Source: an uncultured Eubacteriales bacterium (GTDB lineage: Bacteria > Bacillota > Clostridia > Oscillospirales > Oscillospiraceae). Taken from it: a DNA stretch of 8,286 nucleotides. The notes beneath the pieces were generated by a model. It did no database searches, was not told where the DNA came from, and saw only the letters and a program-made list of their open reading frames with translations. This document shows, piece by piece, positions 5,158 through 8,286 of this stretch. Numbering within the stretch: position 1 is the stretch's first letter; each line of letters starts with the position of its first letter. The stretch lies in the NCBI GenBank assembly GCA_900544945.1, contig UQXG01000102.1:1-8286 (forward strand), in the 5' to 3' direction. A program made the translations under genes and the position numbers.

Positions 5158-5789
5158 TGGCCCAGGGCATCTGGGACACCTGCTATATGACAATCGTCGC
5201 CACCTTCTTCGGCTATGTCATCGGCCTGCCCCTGGGCATTGCCCTGACCCTGTCGGACGAAAACGGCATCACCCCAAACCGGGCGGTGTACCGGATTCTG
5301 GATATTATCATCAACATTACCCGGAGCATTCCCTTCCTGATTCTGCTGATTCTGGTTATGCCCCTGACGAAGCTCTTGGTCGGCAAAACCTACGGCTCCA
5401 CCGCCACCATCGTTCCCCTGACCCTGGCCGCCGCCCCGCTGATTGGCCGGATGGTGGAGTCTTCCCTGAAAGAAGTTCCTGCCGGGGTCATAGAGGCGGC
5501 GCTGAGTATGGGCGCGAAAACCGGCACCATTGTCCAGAAAGTGCTCATCGGCGAGGCCAGAACCTCCCTGCTGGTAGGCGGCACCATCGTGCTGGGCACG
5601 GTGCTGGGCTACTCCGCCATGGCAGGCGTCATCGGCGGCGGCGGTCTGGGTGACATTGCCATCCGCTACGGCTACTACCGCTACGACACCGCCGTGATGC
5701 TGGTGACTCTGGTGTTCATTGTGGCCATTGTGCAGCTTTTGCAGGGATTGGGCAATCTGGCCGCCCGGAAAATCGATCACAGAAAATAA
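5154..5789 (+). CDS. metI: MetI-like ABC transporter permease, slightly shortened at the N-terminus
   Basis: The 211-residue polytopic membrane protein resembles the D-methionine/methionine permease MetI (E. coli MetI is 217). Matches include GIWDT-YMTIV near the start, NITRSIPF (about residues 54-61), the EAA coupling motif (EAALSMG, 114-120) that touches the ATPase, and GYSAMAGVIGGGGLGDIAIRYGYYRYD. About seven residues before the first helix are missing relative to E. coli MetI, exactly where the upstream MetQ fragment ends. An in-frame TGA at 5145 rules out an earlier start, so it begins at 5154 or 5157 and is translationally coupled by the ATGA overlap; the ribosome binding site (GAGGA) is weak. 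No MetN ATPase and no whole MetQ are present here, so it must borrow them from elsewhere in the genome, use the downstream ATPase, or be idle. Confidence 0.85.
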   Translation: MMAQGIWDTCYMTIVATFFGYVIGLPLGIALTLSDENGITPNRAVYRILDIIINITRSIPFLILLILVMPLTKLLVGKTYGSTATIVPLTLAAAPLIGRMVESSLKEVPAGVIEAALSMGAKTGTIVQKVLIGEARTSLLVGGTIVLGTVLGYSAMAGVIGGGGLGDIAIRYGYYRYDTAVMLVTLVFIVAIVQLLQGLGNLAARKIDHRK

Positions 5790-5801
5790 GGCGGAATACT
5801 T

Positions 5802-6461
5802 ATGGATTTTACGGTTATGAAAGCCTATCTGCCCCGATACTGGGAGGCATTGCTGCTGACCCTCCGCATCGGCTGGCAGGGCGTAGCCCTTGCCCTGGTT
5901 CTGGGCATTGCCTGCGCCGTGGCGGTGCACTGGAAAATACCGGTGCTCCGGCAAATCGTAGGCGGCTATATTGAGCTGTTTCGCAATACCCCTCTGCTGG
6001 TGCAGCTGTTTTTCCTGTACTTTGCCCTGCCGAAAATCGGCCTGCGCATTTCCGCGGAAACCTGCGGTATCCTGGGTCTGGGACTTCTGGGCGGCGCCTA
6101 CATGGCAGAAACCTTCCGCAGCGGCCTGGAGAATATCCCGGCCATCCAGACGGAAAGCGCCCAGAGCCTTGGCATGAGCCCGGCTCAGGTTTTCGGCTTC
6201 GTGATTCTTCCCCAGGCAGTGACCTCCAGCGTCCCGGGATTGCTGGCAAATCTCATCTTTCTTCTGAAAGAGACCAGCGTCTTTTCCACCGTCAGCCTGA
6301 TGGATCTGATGTTCACCGCCAAAGACCTGATCGGAATGTACGCAAAAACCATTGAGTGCCTGACCCTGCTGGTGGGCTTCTATCTGATCATGCTGCTGCC
6401 TGTGTCGATTTTGGGCAGCTGGCTGGAAAGGAGGCTGCGCTATGCAGAGTTTGGGGATTGA
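5802..6461 (+). CDS. Amino-acid ABC transporter permease 1 (HisM/GlnP type)
   Basis: The 219-residue inner-membrane protein belongs to the HisMQ-type permeases of polar amino-acid importers. The hallmark FRNTPLLVQLFFLYF (residues about 60-74) and the EAA loop ESAQSLGMSPAQV-FVILPQA (118-139) are clear. It begins at ATG 5802 with AAGGCGG 7 bases upstream, 12 bases after the MetI-like gene. It overlaps the next permease gene by 20 bases, so the two are translationally coupled and probably form a heterodimeric channel with the ATPase at 7119 and the lipoprotein at 4039. The family handles glutamine, histidine, arginine or cystine; the cysteine-codon leader favours cystine/cysteine, which the permease sequence alone cannot show. 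Confidence 0.93.
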   Translation: MDFTVMKAYLPRYWEALLLTLRIGWQGVALALVLGIACAVAVHWKIPVLRQIVGGYIELFRNTPLLVQLFFLYFALPKIGLRISAETCGILGLGLLGGAYMAETFRSGLENIPAIQTESAQSLGMSPAQVFGFVILPQAVTSSVPGLLANLIFLLKETSVFSTVSLMDLMFTAKDLIGMYAKTIECLTLLVGFYLIMLLPVSILGSWLERRLRYAEFGD

Positions 6462-7116
6462 TGTGCTCTTCAAGGGCACGAACTTCCTGCGCTTACTCGG
6501 CGGTCTGTGGGTGGCTATCCGCATCAGCCTGATCTCCGTAGCCATCAGCATCGTGCTGGGCATTTGCATGGGTATGCTCATGACCTCCAAAAGCAAGGTT
6601 TTGAAGGTGATTTTCCGGATTTACCTGGAAATCGTTCGAATCATGCCGCAAATGGTGCTGCTGTTCGTGGTGTATTTCGGCACTACCCGGGTCTTTGGCT
6701 GGAATCTGGAGGCGGAGACCGCGGCCATCATCGTCTTCAGCTTCTGGGGCACGGCGGAAATGGGCGACTTGGTTCGGGGGGCTTTGCAAAGCATTCCCGT
6801 GATTCAGTGGGAAAGCGCCCAGGCTCTGGGCATGAGCCCCTTGCAGGTCTACACCCTGGTGATTCTGCCCCAGACCTTCCGGCGGCTGATCCCCCTGTCC
6901 ATCAATCTCATCACCCGGATGGTGAAGACCACCAGTCTCGTGATGATGATCGGCATTGTGGAGGTGCTGAAGGTGGCTCAGCAGATCATCGAGGCCAACC
7001 GGCGTGTCTCTCCCAACGCCGCCTTCGGGGTTTTCGGCGTGGTATTTTTGCTGTATTTCCTGATTTGCTGGCCCATCAGCCGACTGGCGGGGTATTTGGA
7101 GAAAAGGTGGTCATAA
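6442..7116 (+). CDS. Amino-acid ABC transporter permease 2 (HisM/GlnP type)
   Basis: The 224-residue partner permease has the same fold as permease 1, with EAA loop ESAQALGMSPLQVYTLVILPQT (residues 124-145) and about five membrane segments. The usual RNTPLLVQLF element is replaced by RIMPQMVLLFVVYFG (about 66-80), which marks it as the divergent half of a heterodimeric pair. It starts at ATG 6442, 7 bases after a strong AAAGGAGG (6427-6434) inside the end of permease 1. It stops two bases before the ATPase start. The tight packing indicates one stoichiometric membrane complex. Confidence 0.93.
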   Translation: MQSLGIDVLFKGTNFLRLLGGLWVAIRISLISVAISIVLGICMGMLMTSKSKVLKVIFRIYLEIVRIMPQMVLLFVVYFGTTRVFGWNLEAETAAIIVFSFWGTAEMGDLVRGALQSIPVIQWESAQALGMSPLQVYTLVILPQTFRRLIPLSINLITRMVKTTSLVMMIGIVEVLKVAQQIIEANRRVSPNAAFGVFGVVFLLYFLICWPISRLAGYLEKRWS

Positions 7117-7118
7117 CC

Positions 7119-7865
7119 GTGGAAAATGTACTTCTGAGCGTGCGGCATCTGAAAAAAGCCTTCGGCGAGCACGCGATTTTTGAGGATTTTAATCTGGACG
7201 TTCACAAGGGCGAGGTAGTGGTCATCATTGGCCCCTCCGGCTGCGGCAAGAGTACCCTCCTTCGCTGCCTGAACGGTCTGGAACCTATCCAGGCCGGCGA
7301 AATTCTCCTGGACGGAGAGCCGGTGCTTCGGGACAGCCCCTCCATTACCCGGATGCGCCAGAAAATCGGCATGGTCTTCCAGAGCTATGAGCTCTTTCCC
7401 CACAAGACCATTCTGGAAAACATTCTGCTGGCACCGATGAAGGTGCAGAAGCGGCCTCGTGCCGAGGTCGAGAAAGAAGCACTGGAGCTTCTGCAAAAGG
7501 TGGGCCTTGCCGACCGGAAGGACGACTACCCCCGGCAGCTGTCCGGCGGTCAGAAGCAGCGGGTGGCCATCGTCCGGGCCCTGTGTATGCACCCGGAAAT
7601 CCTGCTTCTCGACGAGATCACCGCCGCTCTCGACCCGGAAATGGTTCGGGAGGTGCTGGAGGTGGTGCTGTCTCTGGCAAGATCCGGCAGCACCATGGTC
7701 ATTGTCACCCATGAGATGAATTTTGCCCGGGCCATTGCCAACCGGATTCTTTTCATTGAAAACGGCGCGGTGGTGGAGCAGTCCGACGACCCCAAGGCCT
7801 TCTTCGCCAGTCCCAAAACTGACCGAGCCAAGGCCTTCCTCAAGTCCTTCGACTACGACGAATAA
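7119..7865 (+). CDS. Amino-acid ABC transporter ATP-binding protein (GlnQ/HisP type)
   Basis: This 248-residue cytoplasmic ATPase would drive amino-acid import. All motifs are intact: Walker A GPSGCGKST (38-46), Q-loop Gln88 in FQSY, signature LSGGQKQR (131-138), Walker B ILLLDE (151-156, Glu156 catalytic) followed by ITAALDP, and the switch His188 in THEM. The GTG at 7119 was chosen because AAGGTGG (7104-7110) lies 8 bases before it and the family N-terminus begins there. The frame is open far upstream, but that stretch is the other frame of permease 2. Length is normal (about 240-250) and there is no MetN-type C-terminal regulatory domain. It is the only ATPase in the operon, so it must serve the HisM-type pair. 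Confidence 0.94.
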   Translation: MENVLLSVRHLKKAFGEHAIFEDFNLDVHKGEVVVIIGPSGCGKSTLLRCLNGLEPIQAGEILLDGEPVLRDSPSITRMRQKIGMVFQSYELFPHKTILENILLAPMKVQKRPRAEVEKEALELLQKVGLADRKDDYPRQLSGGQKQRVAIVRALCMHPEILLLDEITAALDPEMVREVLEVVLSLARSGSTMVIVTHEMNFARAIANRILFIENGAVVEQSDDPKAFFASPKTDRAKAFLKSFDYDE

Positions 7866-7867
7866 GC

Positions 7868-7894
7868 AAAGCCCCCGGCGATGCCGGGGGCTTT
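7868..7894. terminator. Strong hairpin terminator shared by converging genes
   Basis: AAAGCCCCCGGC (7868-7879) and GCCGGGGGCTTT (7883-7894) form a perfect 12-bp stem with a 3-base loop just after the ATPase stop. The T-run is short on both strands (three T in the stem end, more T after CCC on the plus strand). It lies only a few bases from the end of the minus-strand gene and probably ends both transcripts. Confidence 0.88.
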
Positions 7895-7900
7895 CCCTAT

Positions 7901-8286
7901 TTAACCCATAACCTTTGCCAGCTTTTGCAGCACCCGGCTGTTGACCTCCAGGTAGTAGGCCGCCTCCGCGGTGGTCATATCCGCGTCGTTCCACTTTTCA
8001 AAGGCCGCGTCAATTTCTGTCATTTTCGAGAGCATATTCCCATACTTTGTCAGCAGGGAGAAATCCGTAGGATTCTTGGTGTACTGAGCCATCAGGTCGC
8101 AGTATTCGTCGTAGAATTCCTCATAGGCATCCATGGCCTTCTTGAATTCCGGGCGGATGGCACTTTCTCCTTGTGCTTCCTCTGTCTCTTCCGATGCAGC
8201 TGCGGCCTTCGGAGTTGTCCTAGTTTCAACATCCTCAATCACATCATCAGATGCAATGTACTTATCATCAAGTCGAGTAACATAAA
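7901..8286 (-). CDS. C-terminal part of a protein of unknown function, DUF6591-like (5' end outside the window)
   Basis: The minus-strand frame is open from the right edge to TAA at 7903-7901, giving 127 visible codons. An internal GTG at 8242 is a possible but poor start, since the frame continues upstream without a stop. The last 80 or so residues (IRPEFKKAMDAYEEFYDEY to VLQKLAKVMG) are helical and acidic. They resemble the C-terminal domain of small Firmicutes proteins recalled as DUF6591, often lipoproteins; this was not checked. Before it lies a low-complexity Ala/Glu/Thr linker (PKAAAASEETEEAQGES), typical of a surface-exposed spacer. The first 20 or so residues (YVTRLDDKYIASDDV) are coded by AT-richer DNA and are unrecognised. 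The function is unknown and no link to the transporter is evident. Confidence 0.7.
   Translation of the reverse strand, partial: YVTRLDDKYIASDDVIEDVETRTTPKAAAASEETEEAQGESAIRPEFKKAMDAYEEFYDEYCDLMAQYTKNPTDFSLLTKYGNMLSKMTEIDAAFEKWNDADMTTAEAAYYLEVNSRVLQKLAKVMG

Noticed and set aside
4033..5193. Long minus-strand open frame opposite the binding-protein gene
   Set aside because: It is a Gly/Val/Leu/Asp-rich mirror of strongly biased codons on the plus strand, with no plausible domain.
6507..7118. Large N-terminal extension of the ATPase
   Set aside because: It is the alternative frame of permease 2 (Gly/His-rich, repetitive) and the ABC domain starts at 7119 with its own ribosome binding site.

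Overview
The window looks like chromosome of a GC-rich Firmicute of the class Clostridia, probably a gut Oscillospiraceae-like bacterium. The signs are strong AGGAGG-type ribosome binding sites, a TTGACA/TATTAT sigma-A promoter, Rrf2 and lipoprotein gene styles typical of that group, and GC-rich codon use. The genus cannot be fixed from the sequence. Both edges of the window are AT-richer than the middle and carry genes cut by the boundary.

Layout. Bases 1-111 hold the first codons and strong ribosome binding site of a minus-strand gene, possibly a conjugative-element gene, plus two hairpins. At about base 112 a neopullulanase-type GH13 enzyme begins abruptly in mid-protein, so its N-terminal domain has been lost. 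It overlaps a second, complete GH13 enzyme of the oligo-1,6-glucosidase type. Together they form the remains of a maltodextrin/isomaltooligosaccharide breakdown operon (112-2995). Bases 2996-3157 hold only weak hairpins and no convincing gene. An Rrf2-type regulator with three cysteines follows (3221-3652), with its own promoter and a strong terminator.

The main unit is an amino-acid ABC transporter operon (promoter about 3755; genes 4039-7865). It encodes a lipoprotein in which a type-3 amino-acid-binding domain is joined to the first part of a MetQ-like protein, then a MetI-like permease, two HisM-type permeases and one ATPase. It ends in a strong hairpin terminator shared with a converging minus-strand gene of unknown function (DUF6591-like, partial).

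The most interesting part is the roughly 250-base leader of the transporter operon. It contains an unannotated 31-residue leader peptide with Cys-Cys-Cys at residues 8-10 and Cys-Cys at 29-30. It also contains three mutually exclusive RNA helices that end in an intrinsic terminator with six U residues. This is the architecture of a classical translation-coupled attenuator, here tuned to cysteine. Upstream, two copies of CCTA-N9-TAGG lie 33 bp apart, the second over the -35 box. A near-copy overlaps the -10 box of the adjacent Rrf2 gene. The operon therefore appears to have two layers of sulfur or cysteine control: an Rrf2 repressor at initiation and cysteine-codon attenuation at elongation. 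A cysteine/cystine (and perhaps formerly methionine) substrate for the transporter is inferred from this control and from the MetQ/MetI pieces.
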